DNA of 64,000 nt, from NCBI GenBank assembly GCA_930367205.1, contig OV884009.1:123016639-123080638 (forward strand), read 5' to 3'. This DNA comes from Acanthosoma haemorrhoidale. Taxonomy: Eukaryota; Arthropoda; Insecta; Hemiptera; Acanthosomatidae. Positions 29,078 through 39,200 of the stretch are shown in pieces. How positions within the stretch are numbered: position 1 is the first letter of the stretch; each line of letters starts with the position of its first letter. Under the pieces are notes generated by a model. The model was not told the DNA's origin. It saw only the letters and a program-made list of their open reading frames with translations, and ran no database searches. The position numbers were made by a program, and so were the translations under genes.

Positions 29078-31740
29078 ACTTCTCTCGGCGTCTTGGCCTC
29101 GACCGGGTACGCCATGGCAATCTTGCTAAACGTATCTAGTATCGTTAGCCACGACTGTCCTTCGTTGCTATACAGATCGGTCTGGATGATCCTAAGCGGT
29201 TCCTCCGCCGTTTCTGTGACCACTTGTTCCGCCGCTGGGGGTCGCCTATCATACTTTGCCCTCTGGTAAGCGTCGCATTTCGATATGACCTCCCTGACCG
29301 TCCGCCCCATACTTGCCCAGAAGTACATTCGTTTTAACGCCCGGAGTGTCTCCTCTATTCCCCGGTGGTTGGTCTTACCGGTGTGGTGGTCTCTTACTAG
29401 CCTGTCTTGCATTTCCCCGTCCACGACCGTCTCTACCTGTCTGAGGCATCTGACCAGCGCGTAACCCAATCCTACCCGCTCTTCTCTCCACAGTCGTTTG
29501 ATCTTATCGGCCAGTATCCGATTGCCGATAAAAATGTGGCAATCCTGTCCCGGCTTTGTACACTCTCTAATGACCCGTTCTAGAACCGCGTCGTCGACAG
29601 TGGCTTGTGCCCTAATAGTCACCGTGGACAGTCCCGCGTACTCGCTTGCCCTCGTCTCGACACCCGGGTCCCGTTTAGATATGAGAATTACCTGCCTCTT
29701 TTTGTCATTGATTATCTCATCAATCTCCGGTAGGTCCGTAGGTCGTTCGGGAGGAGTCTCCGCCTGTTCTCTGTCTTCACGAACTAAGGGAATTTCCGGC
29801 CCGCTCTCTGCCCACTCGCGAAGGTACCGCACCGCAAACGGTTCTTCCTGGCTTACTTCCTCGTCTACCGCGTTCACCACTAGTTCTCGTGAGAGCCAGT
29901 CCGCCACCGCGTTCTCGGCCCCCTTCTTGTGTGCAATTTTAAAATTGTAAGCGGCGAGTCTTTCTTTCCACCTCGCTACTCGTGCAGAAGATTCTTTGAG
30001 CTTCCCTAAATAACAGAGGGGTTTGTGGTCGGTGTATAGCTCAAACTCCCTACCGTACACGTAGGGTCGGAAATGTTCCACCGCCCACACCACCGCCAAC
30101 AGCTCGCGTTCGATAGCACTGTACCGTTTCTCGGCGTCATTTAGCTGTCGTCCCGCGTACGCGATGGGTTTCTCCCCTCCCCCGGTGTCTTGTGATAGGA
30201 CCGCCCCTATGGCACTCGCGCTAGCATCCGTTGTAATACGGAATGTTTTCCCAAAATCGGGGAACATCAACAACGGCCTCGTGGTGAGGACATCTCGGCA
30301 TTTTTCAATGCTTCTAATTTGTTCCGGTCCCAACCGAAAACTCCTTCCCTTCCTTAAAAGTTCGGTTAATGGGCTGGTGAGTTCCGCTATGCCGGGGATG
30401 AACTTCCTATAGTAGTTTATCATACCGAGGAATCTCCGTATTCCCCGAACATTCACAGGCAAAGGCGCTTCGCGTATAGCTCTCACCTTCTCTTCGTCCG
30501 GCTGTACCCCGTCCCGTGAAACCGTGTACCCCAAAAACCGTATCTCGCTCAGCCCAAATCTCGATTTTTCGCGTGACAGCTTAAGTCCGAACTCCCGTAC
30601 TCTGGCGAGGACTCGACGCAGGTGCTGCACATGTTCCTGTTCAGTCTTACTGAATACTATCAGGTCGTCCATATACACCTGTGAGAAGTCCTCGCCCAGC
30701 CCCCTTTGGAGTTCGTCCATAAGACGCTGGAAAGTTAACGGTGCCCCCTTTAGACCGAAGGGCATTCTTACAAACTCATAATGCCCCCGCTCCCAAGAGA
30801 ACGCCGTCTTCCCAACGTCCTCGTCTGCCATCCTAACCTGATGATACCCGCTCTTGAGGTCCAGCGTGCTGAACACCGTCGCTCCCGACAGGCGATCGAG
30901 TATGTCCTCGATCCTCGGGAGGGGGTATCTCTCGTCTACCGTGACGTCATTAAGCTTCCGGTAGTCCACCACCACCCTATACTGTTTCTCGTTACCCTCA
31001 CTCTTTTTCTCCACAACCCACAAGGGACTATTGTAGGGCGAGTTACTCGGACGTATAATGCCCTGTCTCAGTAGGTCATCGAGCTGCTCTCGGATGATCT
31101 CCCTCATCGATTGTGGGTACCTACGCTCTTTAACGTATACGGGGTTTTCCGACTTTACAGGAATGCGGTGCTGTGTTTTCCCCGTAGTCGGCAGTATATC
31201 GGATTCCCGATGGAATAAGTCCCCGTTAGTGGCTACCAGCTGTTCTACCGCGTCGCGCGCACACCCGGCCGCTCCGATTCTCACCCCCCCCTCCCGTCGT
31301 TCCGTGATGATTTCGTACCTACGGCCCCCCAATTTGCACTCCCATTTCCGACACCGGACCTTTAATCTCATCCCCACTCTTCGTAGAATATCACACCCTA
31401 CTATTAGGTCATAATCCTCGGCTAAATTCCTCATAATGTGGGTCGTGACCTCCCCTTCACCTCCCGCTATCTCGCGCAGGTTTAATCGCACTTCCCCCTC
31501 TGTTTTGCACCTTCCGCTGACTGTAGTTACCATACATTCACATGTTTTGCGGTTCTTCCAAATCCCTAATTCCCTCGCCCCCTTTTCGCTTATCAGCGAG
31601 TGAGTACTACCAGTGTCAATTAGAAATCGAATTCCGGACACCCCCACTCGCGCCACGGGCAACCTAAACCCCTTTTTCCCTTTCGCGTTGTTATTTACCT
31701 CTAGGAAACTCGTTGGGTTGCCCCCCTCCGTCTCGCGCCC
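29023..31740 (-). CDS. pol: Family I protease-RT-RNase H-integrase N-terminus (Pol 5' part)
   Basis: The same frame as gag, opening right after its TGA. Order: retropepsin LIDTGSTHSLIS; linker; RT with VVDYRKLND, FSTLDLKSGYHQ, MPFGLKGAP and YMDDLIVFS; RNase H with TTDASASAIGAVLSQ, AIERELLAVVWA, YTDHKPL and AVADWLSREL; connection; integrase zinc module with HHTGKTNH; first core Asp in QTDLYSNEG. The zinc module reads CDAY where A, D1 and J have CxxC, so its last ligand is Tyr, not Cys. The rest of integrase is at 28322-29077. Confidence 0.93.
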   Translation of the reverse strand, partial: GRETEGGNPTSFLEVNNNAKGKKGFRLPVARVGVSGIRFLIDTGSTHSLISEKGARELGIWKNRKTCECMVTTVSGRCKTEGEVRLNLREIAGGEGEVTTHIMRNLAEDYDLIVGCDILRRVGMRLKVRCRKWECKLGGRRYEIITERREGGVRIGAAGCARDAVEQLVATNGDLFHRESDILPTTGKTQHRIPVKSENPVYVKERRYPQSMREIIREQLDDLLRQGIIRPSNSPYNSPLWVVEKKSEGNEKQYRVVVDYRKLNDVTVDERYPLPRIEDILDRLSGATVFSTLDLKSGYHQVRMADEDVGKTAFSWERGHYEFVRMPFGLKGAPLTFQRLMDELQRGLGEDFSQVYMDDLIVFSKTEQEHVQHLRRVLARVREFGLKLSREKSRFGLSEIRFLGYTVSRDGVQPDEEKVRAIREAPLPVNVRGIRRFLGMINYYRKFIPGIAELTSPLTELLRKGRSFRLGPEQIRSIEKCRDVLTTRPLLMFPDFGKTFRITTDASASAIGAVLSQDTGGGEKPIAYAGRQLNDAEKRYSAIERELLAVVWAVEHFRPYVYGREFELYTDHKPLCYLGKLKESSARVARWKERLAAYNFKIAHKKGAENAVADWLSRELVVNAVDEEVSQEEPFAVRYLREWAESGPEIPLVREDREQAETPPERPTDLPEIDEIINDKKRQVILISKRDPGVETRASEYAGLSTVTIRAQATVDDAVLERVIRECTKPGQDCHIFIGNRILADKIKRLWREERVGLGYALVRCLRQVETVVDGEMQDRLVRDHHTGKTNHRGIEETLRALKRMYFWASMGRTVREVISKCDAYQRAKYDRRPPAAEQVVTETAEEPLRIIQTDLYSNEGQSWLTILDTFSKIAMAYPVEAKTPREVWGGGSSNGVVATGSLTK

Positions 31741-31746
31741 TCATTC
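31738..31746 (-). other. Candidate UGA readthrough junction (family I)
   Basis: Gag ends GAA-TGA-GGG (TGA at 31741-31743). Downstream codons continue in the same frame through 26 open codons into protease, with no other stop. Because the element is young and otherwise intact, the stop is unlikely to be decay. Readthrough is inferred. Confidence 0.65.
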
Positions 31747-32940
31747 GTTCCTACTCTTTCCCCTTACTACTTCGGCTCCCGAGGGTCCCCCCCTCCATGG
31801 GTTTCCCCCGCTTACCTCGTATCTCGACGCCGGGGCGCTGCGCTCCGACCGACTGCCATCCTCTTCCGACGACTCTCCGCTAGCGTAGGGGGTCCCGTCT
31901 CGTCCTGCCGGTCTCCGTGGGGTCCACGCCTGCTGGTTTACTTCCATCGGTTCCGGCCGGTATCCTCGTCTGTTGCCTCTCGTGTTACGCCGCGGGCAGT
32001 CTCTGGCCATATGCCCCGGCCTCCCGCATTCAAAACATTTGGTTTGGCTGCACTGTGCTGCTACGTGTCCTGGTCGGTTGCATTCGTAGCAGCGCCTCTC
32101 TTGTCTCTTCCTCCTCTCGTCCTGCCCTCTGCCCGTGCGCCTCTCCATGCCTCTACTAAATCCGGTGTATCTTGGCGGGCTCCTTCTCACTCTCCTTACA
32201 TTCCTTACCTCGGTCCAGCTCGACTCCGGTAACCTGGGTCTAAGTTCCTTCCGCTCTCTAGCGTCGATAAGGTCGTGCGCGCAGTCTATCACGTCCCTAT
32301 CTTTCGGTAGCGATCCCGGCCTGTCCAAATAGAGGTTCAATTGGACCTTCATCACTTGTCTGATGAACTGGAGTCTGTGGGACGCTTCCTCCTGTCCGCA
32401 GGTCTCGACCATTTTCTCCACAAGGCGATTATGCATCACCATGATTTTTTCGGCAAAATCTCCCTCTGATTGGCCCTGTGTTCTTTTTTCTTTAATTAGG
32501 TAGAATACGTCTTCTTCAGGGGTCCACCTACCCCCTCCATACAACTTCTTCAACCTTAGCTTCATCTCTTCCCACGTCTGCGATACGTCACCTTGTATGG
32601 CGTTCAGCACCTTTCTGGAAATCCTGCTTACCAGAGCTGTCTCCAACACGACTATGTCCGAGTCGGTGATTGTACCCAGTCCTTTTCTCGTGTTCATCAG
32701 GGCCTTAATCTGGTCGCCCCCTTTTAGGAAGTGCTCCAGTTCTCCTAGCGTTCCCGTAAACTGTTCTAGTTGGCTAATGAGGTCGTGAATGAACGACGAA
32801 TTCTGCGTCCGTACCTTAGCTAGGTACATCTGCGACCTCTCCTGCTCCCTGAACATCTGTACGTTTAGCCTCTCCTTCTCTTCGATGGCCTGGGCCAAGT
32901 CCGCCTCCAGCTTAGCGAACTGCAGCGTACTAGGTTCCAT
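31741..32940 (-). CDS. gag: Family I Gag
   Basis: 399 residues, intact. An N-terminal helical, possibly coiled-coil segment (Glu/Arg-rich, ~1-60) is followed by a capsid-like region with LKKLYGGGRWTPEEDVF near 135. A basic Arg-rich stretch then leads to two CCHC knuckles, CYECNRPGHVAAQC (~282) and CFECGRPGHMARDC (~302), which would bind genomic RNA. The acidic Ser/Glu C-terminal tail contains PEPMEVN, also conserved in A, C, D and J. The start ATG at 32938-32940 lies ~110 bases after the primer site. Confidence 0.94.
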   Translation of the reverse strand: MEPSTLQFAKLEADLAQAIEEKERLNVQMFREQERSQMYLAKVRTQNSSFIHDLISQLEQFTGTLGELEHFLKGGDQIKALMNTRKGLGTITDSDIVVLETALVSRISRKVLNAIQGDVSQTWEEMKLRLKKLYGGGRWTPEEDVFYLIKEKRTQGQSEGDFAEKIMVMHNRLVEKMVETCGQEEASHRLQFIRQVMKVQLNLYLDRPGSLPKDRDVIDCAHDLIDARERKELRPRLPESSWTEVRNVRRVRRSPPRYTGFSRGMERRTGRGQDERRKRQERRCYECNRPGHVAAQCSQTKCFECGRPGHMARDCPRRNTRGNRRGYRPEPMEVNQQAWTPRRPAGRDGTPYASGESSEEDGSRSERSAPASRYEVSGGNPWRGGPSGAEVVRGKSRNE

Positions 32941-33030
32941 CTCGGATGTTTAAGCGTCAACGTGTACACAGGGAATTTCGAACTAGACGGATAACAGTAT
33001 GTTCGCGGCGCGATTATCGCTCAATCGCAC

Positions 33031-33049
33031 GTCCCGGGTTTCGGCACCA
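33031..33049 (-). promoter_or_regulatory. tRNA-Phe primer-binding site of I
   Basis: The minus strand reads TGGTGCCGAAACCCGGGAC directly from the last base of the 5' LTR. It is complementary to the 3' end of metazoan tRNA-Phe (from knowledge of that tRNA). Confidence 0.85.
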
Positions 33050-33231
33050 GTTAAAATAGACAGCAAAGTATCGATTAAAAAAGGGGAAGAGGTAACTAAA
33101 TCGCACTGAGGTTGAACTAAGAATGGTCTTTATTTATCATGTACATCTATATATACTCTAGCTGATCCTCTGAAGGAATTAGCTGGGGAGGCTTACCTAT
33201 GTTATCTCCTCATAGCCGCCTCTCCAGCTAA

Positions 33232-33233
<2 letters not shown>
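33049..33233 (-). repeat. 5' LTR of I
   Basis: 185 bp, apparently identical to 27863-28047. It is followed by (TA)15. Confidence 0.94.

Positions 33234-33263
<30 letters not shown>
33234..33263. repeat. (TA)15 tract between I and D2
   Basis: Pure TA dinucleotides. Confidence 0.96.
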
Positions 33264-33265
<2 letters not shown>

Positions 33266-33450
33266 TTACGTCTAGCGGTACGGCAATGTTAAGCCTAATA
33301 CCTTGTAGCCTAGGGTAAACAAACCTGTAACGTGTGTATAGAGGATCAGGAGGAAATTAAAGCCAGTTATAAAACAAACCTTCTTATTATATCATCTACC
33401 TCCTTCTTCATTCCTTTTTCTCGATCGTCTACAGCTGGGAGACGATTACT
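33264..33450 (+). repeat. 5' LTR of D2 with tRNA-Phe primer site
   Basis: AGTTACGTCT...CGATTACT. Its final T starts TGGTGCCGAAACCCGGGA (33450-33467). The AATAAA-like signal of the 3' LTR reads AATTAAA here. Confidence 0.93.
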
Positions 33451-33552
33451 GGTGCCGAAACCCGGGAACTACGAGTATTCTGCTAAACAACTGTGAGTAA
33501 AATTTTAATTTTTTTTTCCTGTTGTTTTATTGGGAAAAAGTGACCTAGTTAC

Positions 33553-34737
33553 ATGGTAGAATTACGGCCTGCGGATTTCGAAGTGCCCGAATTGCCTAGG
33601 GAAACGATGGCCGAAGCTCATGCAAACTCCCTGGCTTGGATGAAGGTGCGAGCGGCGACGTCACAGGACCTGAGGAGAACAATATCGGACCTAGAGAAAT
33701 ACTCAGGAGAGTTAGGCAAATTGAACCATTTCATCAAAGGTGGGGATAGGATTATAGAAAGAGTAGAGGCGAAGGCAAGTGAGGGTTTACTCGACTCTGG
33801 TGACGCAAAATCAATCAAAGCGGGCCTAGTGTGTAGAATAAAACGGAGCGTACTAAACCTAATACAGGCCGACGAAGACACCCCATGGACCGTAGTAAAA
33901 GAACGACTAAAGAAGGCATACGGGGGAGGCAGATGGACACCAGAAGAGGACATCTTCCAGATGTTCAGGGAGACCAGACGGCCCAATCAAACGAAAGGGC
34001 AGTACGCCGGAGAACTCTTGGCAAAGTTTAACAAAATAACGGAAAAAATGAGAGAAACGGTGAACCTAGCGGAAGTGGAAGGCCGGATGGCATTCCTATC
34101 GACCATTCTGAAGGTACAGTTGGCCAGGGATACCGGCAAGAAAGATAGTCTACCGGGAGACCGATCGTTCATTGAGTGCGCCCAAGATTTAATGGACACT
34201 AGTGCCCGTGAGGAAGAAGAAAAATTAGAGGCAGACGAGGCAGGGTGGTCCAAAGTGATGTACAGGAGTCCGAGAATGCCGCAACAGGCATAGAAGAAGA
34301 AAGATCAACGGTATGCGGAGAAAAAAGGGGCGGCGGTTGAAGGAAGGAGACTTAGCCAAAGGAGACCGAGACCCAGCGGGAGGAAGGAGGACAGAAAATG
34401 TCACGGATGTGGAAGAATTGGACATTTAGTGGCGCAGTGCCCGCGAACAAAATGTTTTGAATGCGGAATTGAGGGACACATCGCGAGGCAGTGTCCATAC
34501 ATTTTCCAGCGAACAGAGAGGTATAGGCCGGAACCGATGGAGGTAAACGCACAGAGGGTATGGAGAAGAACCAGAACCCCCTCCGAATCGTCAAAAACTA
34601 CGGGAGCGTCGGAGACAGAAGAAGAAGAAGATGAACCCAGGAGCAGAAGAGGAGAGACTGCAGAGGACGACAGGGACTACGTAAGAAGCAGACGATATGG
34701 CACGGAAGGAGGAAGGAAACGGCAAGCGGTGGCCTGA
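33553..34737 (+). pseudogene. gag: Family D Gag with one internal stop
   Basis: Starts at ATG 33553, ~85 bases after the primer site. It has a capsid-like region with LKKAYGGGRWTPEEDIFQMF near residue 117. The two CCHC knuckles (34400-34490) are CHGCGRIGHLVAQC and CFECGIEGHIARQC. An acidic C-terminus follows PEPMEV. A TAG at 34291-34293 interrupts an otherwise single frame between the capsid region and the knuckles. Gag ends in TGA at 34735-34737 and pol follows in the same register. About 395 codons, similar in length to I Gag. Confidence 0.9.
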
Positions 34738-34746
34738 GGAGCGGGC
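34732..34746 (+). other. Candidate UGA readthrough junction (family D)
   Basis: GTGGCC-TGA-GGAGCG. The same frame stays open for 28 codons up to the protease at 34819. The context is identical to A over GCC-TGA-GGAGCG. Confidence 0.62.
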
Positions 34747-35520
34747 TGGCAGAGGGGTGGCCGCACGTTAATAAACTATAGCGTCAGAGGGAATTACGGC
34801 GGTATACCCATTATTGGAGTGGCGAGAGGAGTGAGATGCTTGATAGACACGGGGAGTTCCTGTACTATTCTCAGCAGGAAAGCGGCGGACAGATTGTGTG
34901 TGGGCGAGGGGTCGTCGCGGATTCAGGCATGCGAGTGCAAGCTTATCACCCTGGGAGGGCCGTGTAAAATCGAAGGCGAATTGACGATGGGATTGGATAG
35001 GTGGGCGAAAAAGGGGGAATATTTGAAAATACACGTGGTTAGGAAGATGCCACGCGAGTACGATGGTATCATAGGGTGCGATCTCTTGGGAAGGGTAGGA
35101 GCAAGAGTGAAGTCCCGTAACAGAATATGGGATATTAGACTGGGAAGAATGTTATACCGGTGTACAGGAACCATGGGGGACGGGAAGGAGCGAATCGGAG
35201 CGATCGATCGGGAGGACAACTGGGAACGCGCTATTCGGCGAGAGTTCCCACTGAAGCAGGAGAGAGTGATATATATCAAAGAGAGACGATACCCGCAGGC
35301 GCTGCGACAGCATATAAGGGACGAAATCGAGGAATTGAAACGACAGGGCATCATAGTAGATAGTACGTCTCCATACAACAGTCCCCTGTGGGCAGTGAAA
35401 AAGAAAGGGTCGTCCGGTGACGAAAAATACCCCATTCCTCGCTTTGAAGACATTTTTCTTTTCAAATTTTTTTTTATTAACAGAGTATACTTTTTGTTTT
35501 GTGTTGCTATAGATACATAG
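34738..35520 (+). pseudogene. pol: Family D protease with truncated RT start
   Basis: Retropepsin CLIDTGSSCTILS with intact DTG, then the VVRKMPREYDGIIGCDLLG half typical of this lineage. The RT N-terminus includes YIKERRYPQALRQHI and SPYNSPLWAVKKK. Two deletions then occur, one removing the segment before KYPIPRFEDI, the second jumping from FEDI into the T-rich 3' UTR. The last ~25 codons are therefore not protein-like. No polymerase active site remains. Confidence 0.9.
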
Positions 35521-35538
35521 CTGATGTCGCATGTTAGG

Positions 35539-35573
35539 AGTTTACGGGGAATGTCCGTAAACTAGTAGGGGGG
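35539..35573 (+). promoter_or_regulatory. Pre-PPT hairpin and polypurine tract of D2
   Basis: AGTTTACGG (35539-35547) pairs perfectly with CCGTAAACT (35555-35563). AGTAGGGGGG then abuts the LTR. Confidence 0.75.
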
Positions 35574-35758
35574 AGTTACGTCTAGCGGTACGGCAATGTT
35601 AAGCCTAATACCTTGTAGCCTAGGGTAAACAAACCCGTAACGTGTGTATAGAGGATCAGGAGGAAAATAAAGCCAGTTATAAAACAAACCTTCTTATTAT
35701 ATCATCTACCTCCTTCTTCATTCCTTTTTCTCGATCGTCTACAGCTGGGAGACGATTA

Positions 35759-35760
<2 letters not shown>
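35574..35760 (+). repeat. 3' LTR of D2
   Basis: 187 bp, two differences from the 5' LTR. It carries GGGTAAACAAACCC hairpin sequence and an AATAAA signal. It is followed by (TA)22. Confidence 0.93.

Positions 35761-35804
<44 letters not shown>
35761..35804. repeat. (TA)22 tract between D2 and A
   Basis: Pure TA dinucleotides; the longest uninterrupted tract in the window. Confidence 0.96.
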
Positions 35805-35806
<2 letters not shown>

Positions 35807-35984
35807 TTAATGTTTATTGAATTACAAGCCAAGAAAGGTTGGTAATAAGAACACGTAGAACGTTATAACAAGACTGCTTTATTTAGACCAAGATACCTCT
35901 ATCTATAGGTATTACCTGTAAACATATACAGATAACATATGTTTGGGGATTAAGGCTGGGCACTAGCGGCACCTGGACTTAACT
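35805..35984 (-). repeat. 3' LTR of A with adjacent polypurine tract and hairpin
   Basis: Plus strand AGTTAATG...CTTAACT, then CCCCCCACCAG. Stem arms are AGTTTACGA (35995-36003) and TCGCAAACT (36012-36020), with one G-T pair or mismatch. Confidence 0.93.
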
Positions 35985-36020
35985 CCCCCCCACCAGTTTA
36001 CGAACACCCATTCGCAAACT

Positions 36021-36290
36021 TTGAAGTCCAACACTCGGACGTCTTAGTCCATTCAAATAATGCTCCGCTAATGTTACAAAGGAGCAAAGGCCAGCCCCGC
36101 CCGTACACAGCCTGTAATCCCTCACATTAAGCTCTAATCCTATAAAACGTAAAAACCAACTGTCACTTGTAAAAAAAAAACATAAAAGAAAACTTTGACT
36201 TTGAAAAAAAACAATACTTCTGTGGGAAAAATCACATAACTATACTTATTTACAATGTTCCTCGCGTGTATGCTGCGAGGACACTCCAGC
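36021..36290 (-). other. Family A 3' untranslated region
   Basis: Contains the block shared with C. Weak open frames here and in A1 and A2 do not resemble a known protein and differ between copies; no env is seen. Confidence 0.7.
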
Positions 36291-39200
36291 TCATTCCTGA
36301 TCTACAACCTCCCCCCCTGGTGGAAGCTTTAACTGTTCTATGTGGACATTTCGCCGCTTCTTAGGGGGTCGTATACTCTCAATTGTCACGACGTTGTGTT
36401 CCCTAATCACGACCACTTTAAATGGGCCCTCATATCGCACCAGCTCTTTGCTCCTATTTGACCCTAGTTTTTTATAGACGATAGTCCCGATTTTAAGTTC
36501 CCCCATTCGATCCCGGACTTTGAGGTTTTCCCGTTCCACTCGTCTCGCTTTGTCCCTTGTTAGCCTTTCTCGGACTTTGTCACATATTTTCCTAAAACCG
36601 ACAGTATTACTCGCCATTTTCTCCGCCATTCCCTTGTCTGCTACCGTCTCTGCCCCATTTCTCCGTCTTTCGCGCAGCCCAAAGAGGATCTCGAACGGGG
36701 AGAACCCCGTCGCGGTGGGGATCGAATGATTGTAAGCGGCCACCGCCTTCGGCATTGCCTCATTCGCCGGCAGACCCTTTTCCGCGTGATATACCCGCAG
36801 GTGGTCACTCAGGGTGCTGTGCAATCTTTCTATCCCTCCTCTACTCTTAGGGTGCCCTGGGGTATTAAGATGCCAAGAGACATCGAGAGTCTTCATTTCT
36901 TTTCGGATGTTGCCATTGTCAAATTCTCTGCCCCCATCCGACGAGATCCGGTCTGGTACTCCGTAAAACTGGAACCAGGTATTTAATGCCAGCATTACCG
37001 CGTCTGATGACCGATCTTGCACCGGGTGCGCCATGGCCACTTTGCTAAAGCTGTCGATTGTGGTAACCCACTTATACCCCCTCCAAGTGAAGGTATCCAC
37101 TTGTAAATCACTCAACGGTGTCTCGGCGGTGGGCGATTCTTCTTGTCGCCCCCGTGGCGGATGTCTGTCATACTTCGTAGTGAGACAAACTGCACATGCC
37201 CCTATCATTTCTTGTATGCTCTTTTTCATTCCCCACCAAAAGTACCTCCGCCGCAACGCTTGCAACGTTTCCTGAACTCCACGGTGGTTCGTTTTTCCTT
37301 GGTGATAGGCCAGCGTCACTTCCAGCTGCTGTTCTCTGTCTTTGAGTGTCTCCACCATCGACGTGCACCGAATAAATATCCTATCCACTCCAAGTTGTTC
37401 CGTTCGCCAGAGTCTACAAATTTTCTCCCAAATAGTGGCATTCCCTACAAATACATGATGGGTCTTTCCGGGTTCCGAGGCATCTTTCAATGCACGGCAA
37501 ATTTGGTCGTTCCTAACCCCTGGTGGCGACCAAATCGTCGCGATTTTACTTCTTCTATAACTGTCATATGCGATCTGCAGCCGCCCTGAGGTCTTGGATT
37601 TCCAAATGATCTGCCGTCTTTTGTCGTTCACGATCCCTTCTGTTACTTCCATTTCAACAGGTCTTTCGGCGGCGGAACCTTCCTCTTCAAGGGTTTCCTC
37701 GCCTTCGCTATCTCCTCGCGTACCGAGGCTTCCATCCTCCCCGGGTGTCCATTCCCGGAGAAACTGTTGGATTTCCCCGGATGGCTCCCCTTCTTCCAAT
37801 GCATTCACAGTAATGGCTCTGGACAGCCAGTCTGCCACTACGTTCTCTTTCCCGGGTTTATATATGATCTCCATATTGTACTGGGACAAAAACTCTTTCC
37901 ACCTCGTGACCCGCGCCGAGGACTCCTTTAACTTTCCTACCCATTGTAGGGGTCTGTGGTCGGTGTGAACACGGAATTTTCTGCCGAAGACATATGGGCG
38001 GAAATGGTCTATAGCTATGGTACTATACCGCGCTTCCGTTTTTGTGAGCCGTCGACTAGCGTACGCCACCGGGCGCTCCCCACCGTCTCTCTCCTGCGAC
38101 AACACTGCCCCCAGTGCGTATTCGCTGGCATCAGTGGTGATTGTGAAGGGATGTTGGAAATTGGGAAATGCTAATATTGGTTCCTCTTGTAAGCTAGACA
38201 TACATTTCCGGATGTTCTGCTCCATGATTGGGGTAATTACCACCCTCGCTCCCTTTCGCAGTAAATTATTAATAGGCACCAGGTATGCCGCCATGTCCGG
38301 CACAAATCTTCTGTAATAATTAAGCGTCCCCAGAAGTCGACGGATCCCCTTTACATCTGTGGGCACCACCATCCTTCTAATCGCCTCGACCTTCGTAGAG
38401 TCTGGCTTAACCCCCTCCTGTGAGATGGTGTGGCCCAAAAAATTGATTTTTTTCTTCCCCAACAGAGACTTCTCCATGGACCATTTTAATCCGAATTCGC
38501 GGACTCTTTGAAATACACTTCTTAGGTGCTCAACGTGCTCTGCCTCCGTTCTGCTGAAAACTAACAGATCCTCCATGTAGACCTGGCATACCACTTCGTC
38601 TATTCCCCTCAAAAATTCATCCATTAGGCGTTGAAAGGTAATCGGGGCGTTTTTCAGTCCAAATGGCATCCTGGTAAATTGATAATGCCCCCTCTCAAAT
38701 GTAAAGGCCGTTTTGTCTTGGTCGTTCGCACTCATCTTGATCTGGTGATAGCCTGCCTTTAGATCTAGGGTACTAAATATTGTCGCCCCGTTCAATCTGT
38801 CTAATATGTCCTCAAATCGGGGAATAGGATACTTCTCGTCCGTCGTGTTCTCGTTTAACTTCCGATAATTGATAACTACCCTGTATTTCTCCGTCTCGTC
38901 CCCAGGTCTATTTTTCTTCCTCACTGCCCATATAGGACTGTTATATGGCGAAGTGCTATCAATTATAATCCCTTGCCGTTTAAGACTCTCTATCTCCTCT
39001 CTAATATGCCTACGTAGTGCCTGCGGATATCGTCTCTCTTTCACGTATGTGACGTGTTCTTTCTTTAACTGGATCTCGTGGACCGTCTTCCCAGTCGCTC
39101 CTAGCGTGTCTCCCTCTACGTAAAAAATATCCTCAAACTCCCTCTGTAGGCCTTCCCTCCAGCCCTCTATTTTATTAACCGCCCCTATCCGCGCTCTTCC

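Larger units (their letters stand above)
27863..33233 (-). mobile_element. Family I Ty3/gypsy retrotransposon, youngest full-length copy
   Basis: 5371 bp with two 185-bp LTRs that appear identical base for base, so insertion is very recent. Complete gag, protease, RT, RNase H and integrase are present, with only one apparent frameshift. tRNA-Phe primer site, hairpin and polypurine tract are intact. Both ends abut TATATA. There is no env. Confidence 0.95.
33264..35760 (+). mobile_element. D2: 2.5-kb deletion derivative of family D
   Basis: Two 187-bp LTRs (33264-33450 and 35574-35760) differ at two sites. The primer site, gag, protease, hairpin and polypurine tract are present. Nearly all of RT, RNase H and integrase is deleted around 35430-35450. 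Both ends abut TA tracts. The LTR ends carry an additional inverted repeat, ATCGTCT...AGACGAT. Confidence 0.93.

Noticed and set aside
28898..32332. Numerous plus-strand frames across element I
   Set aside because: Opposite strand of gag and pol; no domains.
34923..35532. 180- and 126-codon antisense frames in D2
   Set aside because: Shadows of the protease-RT reading frame with no domain similarity.
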